Source of the DNA: Prorocentrum cordatum
Lineage: Eukaryota > Sar > Dinophyceae > Prorocentrales > Prorocentraceae
Reading direction: 5' to 3'
DNA: 64,000 bases
Assembly: GCA_963575745.1 (NCBI GenBank)
Contig: CAUYUJ010014191.1
Location: 319,385-383,384, forward strand
Shown piece after piece: positions 1 to 12,189 of this stretch; position 1 is the stretch's first letter, and every line of letters begins with the position of its first letter. Below the pieces are notes generated by a model. That model had not been told where the DNA came from. It worked only from the letters and a program-made list of their open reading frames with translations, and ran no database searches. Both the position numbers and the translations under genes were made by a program.

Positions 1-340
1 GGGGTAGCATAACTATTTGCGATGAATGACGAGGTAAAACCCTGTGTTGTGGTTTTAATGCGTTTCGCGCGTGTTCGCTCAAGGAAAGCGTGCCCCCCCT
101 CCATATCGGATCCTCGATAAGTAACGGGGTCCGCAGACCCTCGTTTTCCTGCGTAACAAATTGCGCAACGCGTTTTGCAAGGTGCTGAGGCCCTTCGAAT
201 TTGCAATAATGTGCCCGTTGTAGAGTGTCGCGCCCTGCGCGAAGAAATTTCGAGGATATCTCGACTGGAACGGTTCTTTCGAAATGTTAGCCAGCGTGGA
301 CCCCAAACAGTAGGTTCTTGCAGTCTATGCGGAATAATAT
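1..340. other. Unassigned sequence
   Basis: No reading frame here looks like a protein and no tandem structure is obvious. It leads into the first composite repeat module. Confidence 0.4.
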
Positions 341-492
341 ATGTGGTGCAATGTGTGCGATGCAACCTATGTAATACAATATACGGAGTGCAATTTCTGT
401 GGTGCAGTCCACTCTGCTGAACTTGAAGTCGTCATTTCCACTGCTCGCGCAAACATCCCACCCACCCACCCGCAACTTGGTTTGCAAAACCT
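341..492 (+). repeat. Composite module, copy 1: GTGCAA-type short repeats plus CCCACCCACCC motif
   Basis: Imperfect 14-18 bp units built on GTGGTGCAA, CGATGCAACCTATG and GAGTGCAATT run into a conserved block with CAAACATCCCACCCACCC and CGCAACTTGGTTTGC. The same two blocks recur in the same order near 1735-1870 and 8575-8730, and in part near 5090-5130 and 6430-6500. This is dispersed non-coding repeat DNA of unknown origin. Confidence 0.65.
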
Positions 493-1048
493 GTTAAGAC
501 CGACTACGACGACACCGACGACAACGACTAGGACGACACCGACGACGTCTCCGACGACTTCGACGACGACAACGACGCCGACGCCGACGACGACGAAGAC
601 AACGACGACGACGCCAACGAAGACGACGACGAGGGAGGAGGAAGGACGACGACAACGACGACAACGACGACAACGACGACAACGACGAGGGAGGAGGGAG
701 GACGGCGACGACGCGAACGACGAAGTGAAGGAGGAAGGACGGCGACGCCGACGACGACAACGACGAGGGAGCAGGGAAGACGACGACGACAACGACGACG
801 ACGGCGACGGCGACGAAGTAGGAGGGACGACGACGAGACGCCGACGACGGACGACGACGACGACGACGAGGGAGGAGGAGGAAGGACGACCACGCGGCGA
901 CAACGACGACGGAAACGACCACGACGCCAAAGATGACAACGACGACGAACACGAGGAAAGACAGAGGTCGACGTAGGCGACGACGACGACGACGCGGGAG
1001 GAGGGAGGACGGCGACGACGACGACGACGACGCAAGATCGCGCGCGCA
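493..1048. repeat. Degenerate GAC trinucleotide tract
   Basis: An almost pure (GAC)n/(CGA)n tract of about 550 bp with interruptions such as GGGAGGAGGGAGGACGG. Every frame is open and gives Asp-, Arg-, Thr- or Val-rich translations with no domain, so none is called as a gene. A very similar tract in the same module context lies at 8760-9395. Confidence 0.9.
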
Positions 1049-1560
1049 CGCTTTTGTTGTAAATCCGTGTTGCGAAACCTCGGGTTTTTGTATGTTTTTT
1101 GGACACGCGATTTTGAAATCTTTCCGAAACCGATGGGTTTTGAAGGTTTTCGGCATACGCCCGCGACGACGCGCGCGTCTGTACTTCGTCCCGTTTTTTC
1201 GCAGAGGATTCTCGCGACGGCACACGCGCAACGGCGTTCGACAGATTTCGACATGCGCGCGCGCGAAGCCCGTTTGGTAGCATTTTGTAAAAATCTTGAA
1301 AAAAAAAACATGGTTTTCTTAAGATTTCGCAAGAGCTCGCGCGGAAGTTTTTTTAGCAAATCAGTGTTGCGAAACCATGTATTTTTGTATGTTGTTTTGG
1401 AAACTCGATTGCGAAATCCTTCCGGCACCGAAGGTTTTTGAAGGATTTCGGCATGCGCGCGCGACGACGCGCGCGCGTGCACTTCATTTTTTCGCAAGGG
1501 ATTTGCGAAAAAAAGTGCTATGTTAGAACGACAAATGTCACCGCGTAGTGTTTTTTTAGA
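1049..1560. repeat. ~300-bp CG-rich dispersed repeat, two tandem units
   Basis: Two units about 297 bp apart start with GTTGCGAAACC. They continue with TTTTTGTATGTT, TCCGAAACCG and TTTCGGCATGCGCGCG...CGCGCGCG, then GCGAAGCCCGTTTGGTA and TTCTTAAGATTTCGCAAGAG. Each unit has a CG-rich near-palindrome around GGCATGCGCGCGCGACGACG. Other copies lie near 3041, 3328, 4745, 5813, 6071, 9419 and 10928. Confidence 0.75.
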
Positions 1561-2155
1561 AGGGAACCTCAGGGGGGGATACCGGTTGGTATTTGACATT
1601 GCGACTTCATATTTAGGATGGACATGTGGTCATAATCATTTTTGATTCACATACCCGAAAGGTGAACTGATAACTCCGGGGGGGCGTAGATCCTATTCTG
1701 TTTTTAGAAAAGAGAATCTACGCAATGCCACCTATGAAATGCAATATATGCGGCGCACTAGATGTAGTGCAACCTATGTGGTGCAATTGATTTTTACCCA
1801 TGGGCTGGCACATCCCATGCTCTTGCAAACATCCCACCCACCCACCCGCAACTTGGTTTGCAAAATCCATGCGGTGGCGATTGCGATGCATGTTTGGCGT
1901 TGGTTAGCTAGTTTGGCGCCACCGACGCGGCCGCGGTGGCGCTGACCGTTGGGCGCATCCCAGCGGGCACGTCACTGCGAATTGCCTGCTCGGGCGGGCG
2001 CGGTATCATGGCAACGCCGACTACGGTAGACGCGATGATGATAGTGGCAATGGTGGTGACGATGTTCGCACCGACGAAAGCGCGGCCAGTGCGGGCGCTG
2101 ATGGTGATGGGCGTGCGAATGATGTCGGCATGCGGCGCCAGAGACCCGTCTGGCA
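1561..2155 (+). repeat. Composite module, copy 2
   Basis: Holds ATATTTAGGATGGAC, a partial GATAACTCCGGGG block, the short TATG/TGCAA repeats, the CATCCCACCCACCC block and then CATGCGGTGGCGATTGCGAT. The last part (about 1935-2155: GCGCATCCCAGCGGGCACG to CGGCATGCGGCGCCA) matches 5255-5400 and 5660-5725. No protein-like frame stands out. Confidence 0.6.
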
Positions 2156-2955
2156 TACATCGGCGCTCCGAAAGTTTATTCCGATTTGAGAAAAAACGGC
2201 GCCGCACGAATTCAGCGCAAACGCTATGCTGGAAGGGCGCGGGAACGGGCGCCTCCTGGACAGGCGCGAGCAGCCGCGCCCCCGCGCGAACCCCGATCCC
2301 GCGCGGGGCGCGCTCCCGTTTGACAGTGGCTCACCCGGGAAACCGTTTCTTGTGCAGGAAGTCTTGCACGGTCGGCCCATCGGCGGCTCCTTCGGGCGAG
2401 ACCCGGAACCACCGAGAAACCTTTTGCCATCGGATGCTCCTTAGGCGGTTTGCCCATGTTCGGTTTCTTCGGAGTGGACCCGAAGACCTCGAGATCGACG
2501 TTTTTGCGAAAAGTCCTAGGCGGTTCGCACATTTTCGGGTCGTTGGAACGGGACCCGAATTTTTGTTTGGCACAAGTCTTATTGATTTGGCCACTTTCAG
2601 ATAGGTCGGTAAAATTCTCGGGTCGTCGCGTGACCGAACCCGAGAGTTTTTGTTCGAGGAGGTCTTATGCCGTTTGCTCATTTTCGGGCCAGCACACCGT
2701 CTGGCATTTAAAATTTTAAAGTCCGAAGGGGAACCCGATCCCGTGGCCCCGGGCAGGGGTTGCGCTCTGCCCTTGCATTGTACTGGGCCCCTCCGGCCGC
2801 ACGGGGTGCCGGGCTGCCCATCGGCGCGCCGACTCTGTCCTCGCGACATCGCCCCCATCCGCGGTCGGACCGCGCGAGTCTCATCCTGCGCGCGCCATCC
2901 CAGATGGCCCCGGCGAGCGCGGTGGCGAAATTGGGGAAACTCTCGGATCAGAGCA
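2156..2955. repeat. Degenerate ~65-85 bp tandem repeat (about 2336-2720) with unassigned flanks
   Basis: Four to five very diverged units share TTTGCCCATTTTCGGG, a GACCCGAA core, TTTTTG and an AAGTCCTTA-type end. The flanking GC-rich sequence (2156-2335 and 2721-2955) shows no recognisable gene. Confidence 0.45.
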
Positions 2956-3400
2956 GTAATTCTATGAATATGTTGAAAAACCAATGGTTTTCTCAAGACG
3001 TCGCAAGAGCGCGCGCAATCTTTTTTTGGAGAAATATGATGTTGCGAAACCGTGTGTTTTCGAATGTCCTTGGACATTCGGTTTTGCCATCTCACGAAGC
3101 CGAAGGTTTTTTCTAACGATTTCGGCATGCGCGCGCGACAACGCGCGCGCGTGCACTTCGCCCCATCTTGTGCAAAATGGCTTTCGCGACGGCACGCGCG
3201 CAAAGGCGTTCGAACGATTTCGACATGCGCGCGAAACCCGTTTGGTAACACTCTATGGAAATGTTGAAACACCGATGGTCTTCTTAAGAATTCACCAGAG
3301 CGCGCGCTTTTATTCGAACAATCCGTGGTTGCGAAACCATGCGTTTTTTTGTCCCTGGCCCTCCTTGGTTGGGTATTCGTTTTGAATAGAACACTGCGGT
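2956..3400. repeat. ~300-bp CG-rich repeat, two tandem units
   Basis: Starts of the GTTGCGAAACC unit lie near 3041 and 3328, with the GCATGCGCGCGC near-palindrome and the GTTTGGTAACA and CTTAAGA segments in between. The order matches the copy at 1049-1560. Confidence 0.75.
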
Positions 3401-3450
3401 CTCGCCCTTCCCCCGCCCCCCGCCTCTCCCTGCCTCCCGTCGCAATCGAT

Positions 3451-4390
3451 GGGGGCTGCGATCTGCGACGCTGTCGCCGCTTTCGAGGGCTGCTGGCGGG
3501 TCCAGCGGAGCGAGGCACCGCGCGGACCTGGGCGGGACCTCGCCAGCCCGTGAAGGCTGCGATATGCGACGTTGTCGCCGCTTTCGAGGGCTGCAGGCGG
3601 GTCCAGCGGAACGAGGCACCGCGCAGACCTGAGCGGGGCCTCGCCGTCCCTGAGGGGTTGCGATATGCGACGTTGTCGCCGCTTCCGAGGCCCTGGGGGG
3701 CTGCGATCTGCGACGCCGTCGCCGCTTTCAAAGGCTGTTGGCGGGCCCAGCGGAGTGAGGCACCGCGCAGACCTGAGCGGGGCCTCGCCGTCCCTGGGGG
3801 CTGCGATCTGCGACCCGAGGGGGCTGCGATCTGCGGCGCTGTCGCCGCTTTCGAGGGCCGCTGGCGGGTCCAGCGGAGCGCGGCGCCGCGCAGACCTGAG
3901 CGGGGCATCGCCGTCCCTGAGGGGTTGCGATCTGCGACGTCGCCGCCGCTTCGGAGGACTGCTGGCGGGCCTCGCGGGGCGAGGCACCGCGCAGTCTTGA
4001 GCGGAACCTCGCCGTCCCTGGCGGGCTGCGATCTGCGACGCCGTCGCCGCTTTCAAAAGCTGTTGGCAGGCCCAGCGGAGTGAGGCACCGCGCAGACCTG
4101 AGCGGGGCCTCGCCGTCCCAGGGGGCTGCGATCTGCGACCCTGGGGGGTGCGATCTGCGACGTTGTCGCCGCTTTCGGGGGCTGCTGGTGGGTCCAGCGG
4201 AGCGAGGCACCGCGCGGACCTGAGCGGGACCTCGCCGTTCCTGGGGGGCTGCGATCGGCGATGCCGTCGCCGCTTTCGAGCGCTGCTGGCGGGCCCAGCG
4301 GAGCGACGCACCGCGCAGACCTGAGCGGGACCGCCGTCCCTGGGGGGCTGCGATCTGCGACGTTGTCGCCGTTTTTGAAAGCTGCCCAGG
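3451..4390. repeat. ~100-bp minisatellite, about nine units
   Basis: Units start with GGGGGCTGCGATCTGCGACG and continue with GTCGCCGCTTTCGAGGGCTG, GGCGGGTCCAGCGGAGCGAG and GCACCGCGCAGACCTGAGCG. Starts are seen near 3451, 3553, 3654, 3796, 3920, 4021, 4121, 4243 and 4341. Short partial insertions of the first ~30 bp occur near 3694, 3829 and 4144. Long open frames on both strands are by-products of the period. Confidence 0.9.
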
Positions 4391-4735
4391 GGATGCTGCG
4401 GAGGGCCAGGGCCAGCCTAGCGGCGCCCCGCCGCGGGTTCAGAAAATGCGTCGTCGCGTGTGAATTCTGGTTCGAGGGAACTATGTCATGTCGCCGCTGC
4501 CCCGCCGACGTCTCACGCCCGTTGCCCGCCTTCTCCGTTTGGGCCTTGCTTCAGCGATTCAGGGTTTCACTCAGGTACTCATCTCTACCACGCTTTTTCC
4601 TTTGATCGGGGACGTGTGAACCCTCCCGAATGCCGCTCGCAGAAGTATATGCGACCATGTGACGCCGTCGCCCTATCATCAAATATCCCAAGCTACTCCC
4701 GCCCTGCATTGCGCAGTGCTTGGGTACGTCGCCAG
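4391..4735. other. Unassigned sequence
   Basis: No tandem repeat and no protein-like frame that I can recognise. Confidence 0.4.
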
Positions 4736-5735
4736 GGTAATTTTATGTTCGTTGGACATGCGATTTTGAACTCCTTCCGAAACCGAAGGTTTTTGAAGGA
4801 TTTCGGCATGAGCGCGCGAGGGCGCGCGCATGTGTACTTCGTCCTATTTCCTTGCACGGGAGTTTTGAAAATCGATGATTTTTGATAAACGAGTGCGCGC
4901 GCATGGTTTTTGGGGGCAGCGGATGGCGGGGAGGGGGGGGGTCGATGCCGGCCCCCCTGGGATGGTGCGAATTCATATTCAGGATGGACGACGAAAAGGT
5001 GTACCGATAAACCTGTGGTGGTGGTGGTGGTGGATCCTATGTTTTGGAAAGGGGAATTGGTTTTTACCAATGATTTGACACATCCCATGCTCTTGCAAAC
5101 ATCCCACCCGCCCACCCGCAATTTGGTTCGCAAAACCCATGCAATGGCGATTGCGATGCATGCTCGGCGTCGGCTGGTGCATCGCTGCAGCCGCGCTTGC
5201 CCTAGCACGGGCGCGCAATGGCCATCTAGTTCGGCGCCGCCGACGCGGCCACGTTGGCGCTGAACGCTGAGCGCATCCCAGCGGGCACGTCACTGCGAGT
5301 CGGCGACTTGGGCGTGCGCGATGATGATAGTGGCGATGGCGGTGACGATGTTTGCACCGACGAAGGCGCGGACAGTGCGGGCGCCGATGACTTGGTATCG
5401 CTCGGACGTGTGCACTATTTCTCGGTGGTGACTGTTTAGGAACATCCTGGATCATCCTGCGAGAAAAAAAAAACGTACGAAACCTAGAAAAAAACAGGGA
5501 ACGGACGTCCGAACGATGGCCTGATGATGATCACGCCGACGACGATGGCGGCGTCCTCGCGTCGGTAATGACCGTTGTGGAAAGAGTTCGACATGCGCGC
5601 GCGGCCGACGCGCGAGAGTGGCCCGCATGTTTTGTTGGGGACACGGATCGTGCCCCCCCAACAGGCGCGCAAGGGCGCGCGAATGATGTCGGCATGCGGC
5701 GCCAAGGGCCCGTCTGGCAGAATGCCATGAAGATG
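4736..5735 (+). repeat. Composite module, copy 3, preceded by one ~300-bp CG-rich unit
   Basis: Begins with the CG-rich unit (TCCGAAACCGAAGG, TTTCGGCATGAGCGCGC). It continues with GGGGGTCGATGCCGGCCCCC, TTCAGGATGGACGA, ACCGATAAACC, a (GGT)n run, CTCTTGCAAACATCCCACC and GCGCATCCCAGCGGGCACG. This is the fullest copy of the module and the best one for building a consensus. Confidence 0.6.
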
Positions 5736-6230
5736 TTGAAGAACCGATGGTTTTGATTTATATCTATAAGAATTCGCAAGAGCACCCGCGCAAGTTTCAT
5801 TTTAACATTGATGTTGCGAAACCTTGTGCTTTTGAGTGTTTGTTGGGCACTCGGGTTTGCAATCGCTACGAAGCCAAAAGGTTTTTGAAGGATTCGTCCC
5901 GCTTTTGTTTTGCAGAATATTTATTTTCGCGACGATATGCGCAAAGGCGTTCGAACGATTTCGATATGCACGCGCGAAGCCCGCTTGGTATTATGTTATG
6001 AAGCTGCTGCACAACCTATGAGATTCGGAAGCATTCGCTACAGCGCGCGCACGTTTTTTTGAAAATCCGCGTTGCGGAACCCTGCGTTTTTGTATGTTTG
6101 TTGGGGACGCTCGATTCTGCAATCCGAGACCGAAGGTTTTTGGAAAGATTTCGGCATGCGCGCGCGACGACGCGCGCGTGTGCACTTCGTTATGGTTTTT
6201 GTGTAAGGTTTTTTTGAAAGCTGACGACTG
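5736..6230. repeat. ~300-bp CG-rich repeat, two diverged units
   Basis: GTTGCGAAACC-type starts near 5813 and 6071 carry the TTTTTGTATGTTTGTTGG and TTTCGGCATGCGCGCG segments of the family. The first unit is the more diverged. Confidence 0.65.
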
Positions 6231-6765
<535 letters not shown>

Positions 6766-7130
6766 AGTGGAGCGCTCGTTCGCACCAGCTTTGTGAATGC
6801 TTTTCGTGGGATGCGATGCTTGGCGATGGATTACATCAGGGAAAAAAGCGAGCAGGAGGACGACATAATCAATGTAGTTCGTGGGGAAGAAGAGAAAGGA
6901 ACAGGTGGAGGATACAGTAACATGTTATAGAGGTCATCATCAGAATGATAATGTTTGACTATGGATGTTGCTGCTGATTAGGGTGACGGCGCGCATTATG
7001 AAAATGCGTATGTTGTTCGTGTGGGTAGTGGTGGCAAGGAACAAGGTTGCTGTTGATGGTATCTTTTGCTCCGGCCCTGGCTCTCAACCCCCAGAGGTCC
7101 CCAGATGTCCCCGGAGGTTTTGTGATCGTG
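6766..7130. other. Unassigned sequence
   Basis: A short open frame continues from the minisatellite to about 6930, but its translation resembles no family I know. Confidence 0.4.
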
Positions 7131-7141
7131 GCGGTGATGCC

Positions 7142-7184
<43 letters not shown>

Positions 7185-7890
7185 GCGACAACGATGATGA
7201 TGATGATGATGATGACGATGACGATGACGATGAGGATGATGATGTGGCCGAAGCTTCTGCTTATGATGATGAGAAGGTTTGGGCCATCGTGGCGATGATC
7301 TTGTCCTCGGAGGTACTGCTAATGATACTCATTGTTACGATTGTGATTGTGATGGTGGTTACAATTGTGTTAATGATATGCATGATGATAAATACGATGA
7401 TGACGCGGATGCTGCGGATGGCCGCGTACACGATAAGGATGATTATGAAGATTTTGATCCGGATGTAAATGCTGATTGGAATGGTGTCACGCTGCTCATG
7501 TGTGTGTCGCTGGTGTTGGTACTCATGACAATGATGCTGTTGACGACGACGGATCCGGAGGGCCATCTGAATGACGAGGGCGATGCTCATGTTGACGGCG
7601 ATAGAAATGATTATGCTGGTGTTTATCGTTTTTTGCGATGATATGGCGGAGGTGCCTGCTCATGCTAGTGGTGATGTGGTTGACGATGCAGGTATTGATG
7701 ACACTAGTTGTGACGATGTTGAGGACGATGACGAAGACGCTTAGCACTGCGATTATGATTATACACCTCATGATGATGATGATGATGATGCTGGTGGCGT
7801 GATTGTTGCTGATGGCGACGTTCACGATGATGATGACGATGATGGTCTGGATGCGGATTTGATGCTGATGGGATGCTGACGCTTGCGATG
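7131..7890. repeat. GAT/ATG microsatellite, pure core and long degenerate flank
   Basis: A near-pure (GAT)n core at about 7140-7240 decays over 600 bp into diverged GATGAT-rich DNA. Open frames give Asp-, Met- or Ile-rich translations without domain character. Confidence 0.8.
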
Positions 7891-8410
7891 ATGGAACCAC
7901 CCTTGGGCTTTCTTGGAAGCCCCTCGGGCCATCTTGGAGCTCCCCTTTGTCGTCTTGCGCCGTCTTGGGGCGATCTTGAGGGCATCTTCGACCGTCCTGG
8001 ACGTTGTTAAAGCCCAAGAGACGAATATGCTAAACATACCAGTTGTCGTAAGGAGCTGTGACGATGCTTGCATCTGGGGGGGCCCTCTTGAGAGTGCTCT
8101 TCGTCGCCTCTTGGTTTGTTTTGGAGACGTCTTCAGCCGTCAGGGGGCCATCTTAGACTTCTCGGAGCCATCTTTCGGTTAATCGGGGCCCTTTTCAACC
8201 GTCATGGAGGTCGCCCTCTTGGCCCCTTAGAGCCCATATTCATCCTGATGGGCTTTCGCCCATCCCGGTCAGAGTCCTCAGGGATTCTTCTTCGGGTCTT
8301 TTCGGAGTGCTCTCAGGACCCTCTGAAGGCAATTTTGAGGGATCTTGAGAGCCTCCTGACGCTTCTTGGGCGCCTCTTCGAAGCCTCTTGGCGCTTCCTG
8401 GGGATCCACC
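7891..8410 (-). repeat. CCCAAGACGG family, antisense copy
   Basis: Degenerate units such as GCCGTCTTGGGGCGATCTTG are the reverse complement of the family that fills 11290-13240. An AT-richer island (about 8000-8065, AATATGCTAAACATACCAG) interrupts the GC-rich units, as in other copies. Confidence 0.7.
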
Positions 8411-8424
8411 GGCTCCAGCAGAAG

Positions 8425-8565
8425 AGGAGGCGCCAGACCCACCGGACTCGCCGGACCACCAGACTCACTGGACCCACCGGACCCACCAGACCAACCGGAC
8501 CCACAGGACTCACCGGACCCACGGGACCCGCCGGACCCCCCGACCCACCGGACCGGAGCAGCAGG
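8425..8565 (+). repeat. 9-bp minisatellite, second array
   Basis: Imperfect CCGGACCCA/CCGGACTCA units like those at 6519-6765, again followed by the GTGCAA short repeats. Confidence 0.8.
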
Positions 8566-8759
8566 GTGCACCATGCAGTTCACGGGGTGCAATATATGCC
8601 GTGCAATTTATGTGGCCAATCTACGCGGTGCAACCTATGTAATGCAATCAATCACTTGCTCAACTTGAAGCTGTCCTCTCCATTGTTCGTGCAAACATCC
8701 CACCCTCCCACCCGCAGCTTGGTCGCAAGACCTCTTAAGACCGTGACTGTTGGTACCAA
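8566..8759 (+). repeat. Composite module, copy 5 (short)
   Basis: GGGGTGCAATATATG and GGTGCAACCTATGTAATG repeats are followed by CAAACATCCCACCCTCCCAC and CGCAGCTTGG, then directly by a GAC tract. The order is the same as at 341-1048. Confidence 0.7.
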
Positions 8760-9395
8760 ATGGCACTTGGCAGCGACACCGACGACGACAGCGACGACGA
8801 CGACGACGACGACGACGCCGCCGACAACGACTACGACGACACCGACGACGTCTCCAACGACTTGGACGACAACGACGACGACGACGACACCGACACCGAC
8901 GACGACGCCAACGCCGACGTCGACGTCGACGACGACGACGACGACGATGACAACGCCGACGACGACGGCGACACTGACGACGACGACGCCGACGACGACG
9001 ATGACGACGACGACGACGTCGCCAACGAGGACGACGACGACGACGACGAGGGAGGAGGGAGGACGACGACGGCGACAACGACGACGACGACGAGGGAGGA
9101 GGGAGGACGGCGACGACGCGAACGACAAAGAAGGAGTGAGGACGACGACGCCGACGACGACAACGACGAGGGAGGAGGGAAGATGACGACGACGACGACG
9201 GCGACGAAATAGGAGGGACAATGACGAAACGCCGACGAAGACGACGAGGGAGGAAGGACGACCACGGCGACAACGACGACGGAAATGACGACGAGGCCAA
9301 AACGACGAGGAAAGACAGAGGACGACGACGGCGACCACGACGAGGGAGGAGGGACGACGGCGACGTCGACGACGACGACGCAAGAACGTGCGCGC
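8760..9395. repeat. Degenerate GAC trinucleotide tract
   Basis: About 630 bp of (GAC)n/(ACG)n with GGGAGGAGGGAGG interruptions, homologous in position and texture to 493-1048. Very long frames on both strands reflect the triplet period. Confidence 0.9.
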
Positions 9396-9625
9396 GCACG
9401 CTTTTGTTGAAAATCCGTGTTGCGAAACCTTGTGTTTTTTTTTTGTCTATTCTTTGAATACTCGATTTTGGAATCTTTCCGAAACCGAAGGTGTCTGAAG
9501 AATTTCGGCATGCGCGCGCGACGACGCGCGCGCGCGCATTTCGTCCCATTCCTTGCAGAGGATTCTCGCGACGGCACGCGCGCAAGGGCGTTCGAAAGAT
9601 TTGAAAGAGCGCGTTCTGTGGTCGC
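9396..9625. repeat. ~300-bp CG-rich repeat, one unit
   Basis: Contains GAAAATCCGTGTTGCGAAAC, TTTCGGCATGCGCGCG and GATTCTCGCGACGGCAC. It directly follows the GAC tract, as at 1049. Confidence 0.75.
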
Positions 9626-9639
9626 TTGGACGGTGGAGG

Positions 9640-10435
9640 GGGTGGAACCGGACCCCCCCCCCTCCCCCCCCCTACCTCTCCTGTCTCCCTCCCCTCGGCT
9701 GGTGGCGGCGGCGGCGGGGACGACGATTTCCTTTTCTGGGCCGGCGCCGGCGGGCGGCGGGCGGCGGGGAGCGTCGACGAGGACGACGGTGGTGGTAGTG
9801 GTGGTGGTGGGTCGTGGTGATGGTGGCGGTGGTTGTGGTGGAGGTGATAGTGGTTATGGTGGTGGTGGTGGTGTGGTGGTTTGTTGTGGTGGTTGTGGTG
9901 GTGGTTGTGGTGGTGGGTGGTGGTTGTGGTGGTGGTGGTGTGGTGGTGGTGTGGTGGTGGTGTGGTGGTGGTGTGGTGGTGGTTTGTGGTGGCGGTGGTG
10001 GTGGGTTGTCGTGGTGGTGGGTGTGGTTTGGTGGTGGTGGTGTGGTGGTGGTTTGTGATGGTTTGTGGTGGTGGTGGTGGTGGGTTGTGGTGGTGGCGGT
10101 GGTTTGTGGAGGTGGTGCTGGTGGTGGTGGTGGTGGTGTGGTTGTTGTGGTGGTGGTGGGTTGTGCTGCTGGTAGTGGTGGTGGTTGTGGTGGTGGTGGT
10201 GGCGTGGTAGATCGTGGTGTTGGTGGTGGTAGTGGTGGTGGGTTTTTGTGGTGGTGGTGGTGGTGATGGTGAGTTGTGGTGGTGGTGGTTGTGGTGGTGA
10301 TGGTGGCTGTGGGGCTGTGGTGGTGGTGGTGGTTGTGTGGTGGGTTGGTGGTGGTGGTGGTGGTGGGTTGCGGCGGCGGCGGTGGTGGTAGTGGTGGTGG
10401 TGGTGGTGGTAGTGGTGGTTATCGTCGCCCCGCCG
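9640..10435. repeat. (TGG)n-rich tract, strongly strand-asymmetric
   Basis: About 650 bp of TGG/GTG triplets on the plus strand, preceded by C-runs. Translations are poly-Trp/Val/Gly or poly-His/Pro/Thr and are not credible proteins. Confidence 0.9.
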
Positions 10436-10775
10436 TCGCCGTCGCCAACGCCGGCGCTGCTGGCCGCCGCCAGCGCCGGCGTTGGCGCCAGGGGTGTGTG
10501 TGTTTGAACCCCCCCCTGGCCTCGGCGCCAGCGAGCGGGGGGGGAGGGGGTGTTGAACCCCCCCCCCTTGAGCTGCCTCTGGTCATCGTCGCTGCGTCTC
10601 CGCCGTCGGCCGCTGCTGGCGGCCGCCGGCGCCGGCGCCGGGGGGGATGGGGGAGGGGTTTGAACTCGAGGGGGGGGAGGTCGGGAGGAGGGGTTTGGGG
10701 GGGGTCCTTGGTTTTGATCGACGGCGCCGAGTGTTGGGGGGGCCCACCCCCCGGTTCGAAACGCGCCGCCGAATG
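10436..10775. other. GC-rich sequence with long G and C runs
   Basis: Repeated GCCGGCGC and CGCCGCCAGCGCCGG blocks with several homopolymer runs of 6-9 G or C. Some frames are open, but no family is recognisable. Confidence 0.5.
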
Positions 10776-11135
10776 TTCCCAAGGCAAACGTCCGTGAAAC
10801 GCGTTCTCTCAAAGATTTCGACTTTCGCGCGCGAAAAGCCTTTTTGGTTGCATTTTCTGAAATGTTGACAAAACCTGGTTTCTTAAGATTTCTCAAGAGC
10901 GCGCGTAAGCTTTATTAGAAAATCAGTGTTGCGAAACCCTGTGTGTTTGTTTGTTTTTTGGGAACTTGATTTTGAAATCCTTCCGGTGTTTGAAAAATTT
11001 CGGCATGCGCGCGCGACGACTCGCGCGTGTGCTTTTCGTTATTTTTCCTATGTTGCAAGGGATGCTGGGAAACTTTTGATTTTTGATCAACCGTGCGCTC
11101 GCATAGTTTTTGTTGCAGAGGATGGCGGGGGAACC
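10776..11135. repeat. ~300-bp CG-rich repeat, one diverged unit
   Basis: CTTAAGATTTCTCAAGAGCG and GTGTTGCGAAACCCTGTG, then AATTTCGGCATGCGCGCG. The end contains the TTTTTGATCAACCGTGCG segment also seen near 4880. Confidence 0.65.
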
Positions 11136-11181
11136 GAGTCCGCTTTGGCTGGGATAGTATAGATTCAACGGCCGGATTGAC

Positions 11182-11186
<5 letters not shown>

Positions 11187-11234
<48 letters not shown>
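11187..11234. repeat. (TA)n microsatellite
   Basis: About 24 uninterrupted TA units. Confidence 0.97.
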
Positions 11235-11236
<2 letters not shown>

Positions 11237-11289
11237 GGGGAACGGGACCTGGGGCCGCCAGATTGGTGCCTCGGACCCCCATGGGGGCC

Positions 11290-12115
11290 ACGGGGCTCAC
11301 CTTCCCTGTGGTTTTACAGGGTTTCGGCGTTCCAGGGCCTCCGAGGGAGGCCGCCAGGAGTGGACCTGCGCCCCCTGGGGGCTCCGGGGCTCACTTTCCC
11401 TGTGTTTGAACACGGTTTCCGCGTCCTGGGCCTCGGAGGCCGCCGCCTCCGACCCCCGTGGGAGGACGGGGCGGCCGGGGAAGTCCAAAATACTCTAGGA
11501 GGGCCTCCAGAGGCTCCCAAGACGGCCCAAGCGGGCCCCGAGTCGCCGAAAGACCGCTCCGGGACGCCCAAGATAGGCCCAAGACGGCCCGAGAGGCCCC
11601 CAAGGCACTCCACGACGCTTCAAGACGCCTCTCCAGAGCGCTTCAAGAGACCGAAATCGTCAATTTTACAAAGGTTTTCGAACGATTTTGGCCTTCCAGC
11701 CTTTTCGGCCGTCCGACGTCCAAGACGGCTCAATAGGCCCCCAAGAGCGCCCCAAGACGGCCCAAGAGGGCCCCAAGACGGTCCCAGTGTCGTCCAAGAC
11801 AGCCCAACAGAGCCCCAAGTCGGCCCCAAGATGCGCCCAAGAGGGGTACCAGGGGACCACGACTTCAAAATTCGACCCTCCCGCTTGAAGAGTGCCCCAG
11901 GAGGCCCCAAGGAGCCCCCAGGAGGCCCCAGAAGGCCCCCAAGAGGCACCCAGGAGGCCCAAACGAGGCCTAAAGAGGCCACAAAACAGCCCCGAGGAGG
12001 CCCCACCACGGTCCCAAAACGGCTTCCGAGAAGCTGTGAAACTGCCTTCACGACGTCCCCGACAGGCCAACCACGAGATCTAAACCAACACCCATAAGGC
12101 TTCTGACCCACCACC
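11290..12115 (+). repeat. CCCAAGACGG family, sense copy
   Basis: Degenerate repetition of GCCCCAAGACGGCCCAAGAG-like units with no fixed period. An AT-richer island near 11655-11700 (TTTTACAAAGGTTTTCGAAC) interrupts it. Frames read as Gly-Pro-Gln-Asp repeats and are not genes. Confidence 0.75.
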
Positions 12116-12189
12116 CAAGGCACGGCGGCGGGAGCAGTGACAGCACTTGTGCACAGCATGTTCTGGCGGGAGCCTTCCGGAACACGCTG

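Noticed and set aside
367-1599. Long open frames across the GAC tracts (also 8116-10896)
   Set aside because: A triplet repeat leaves all six frames open. The translations are Asp/Arg/Thr/Val/Ser runs with no domain.
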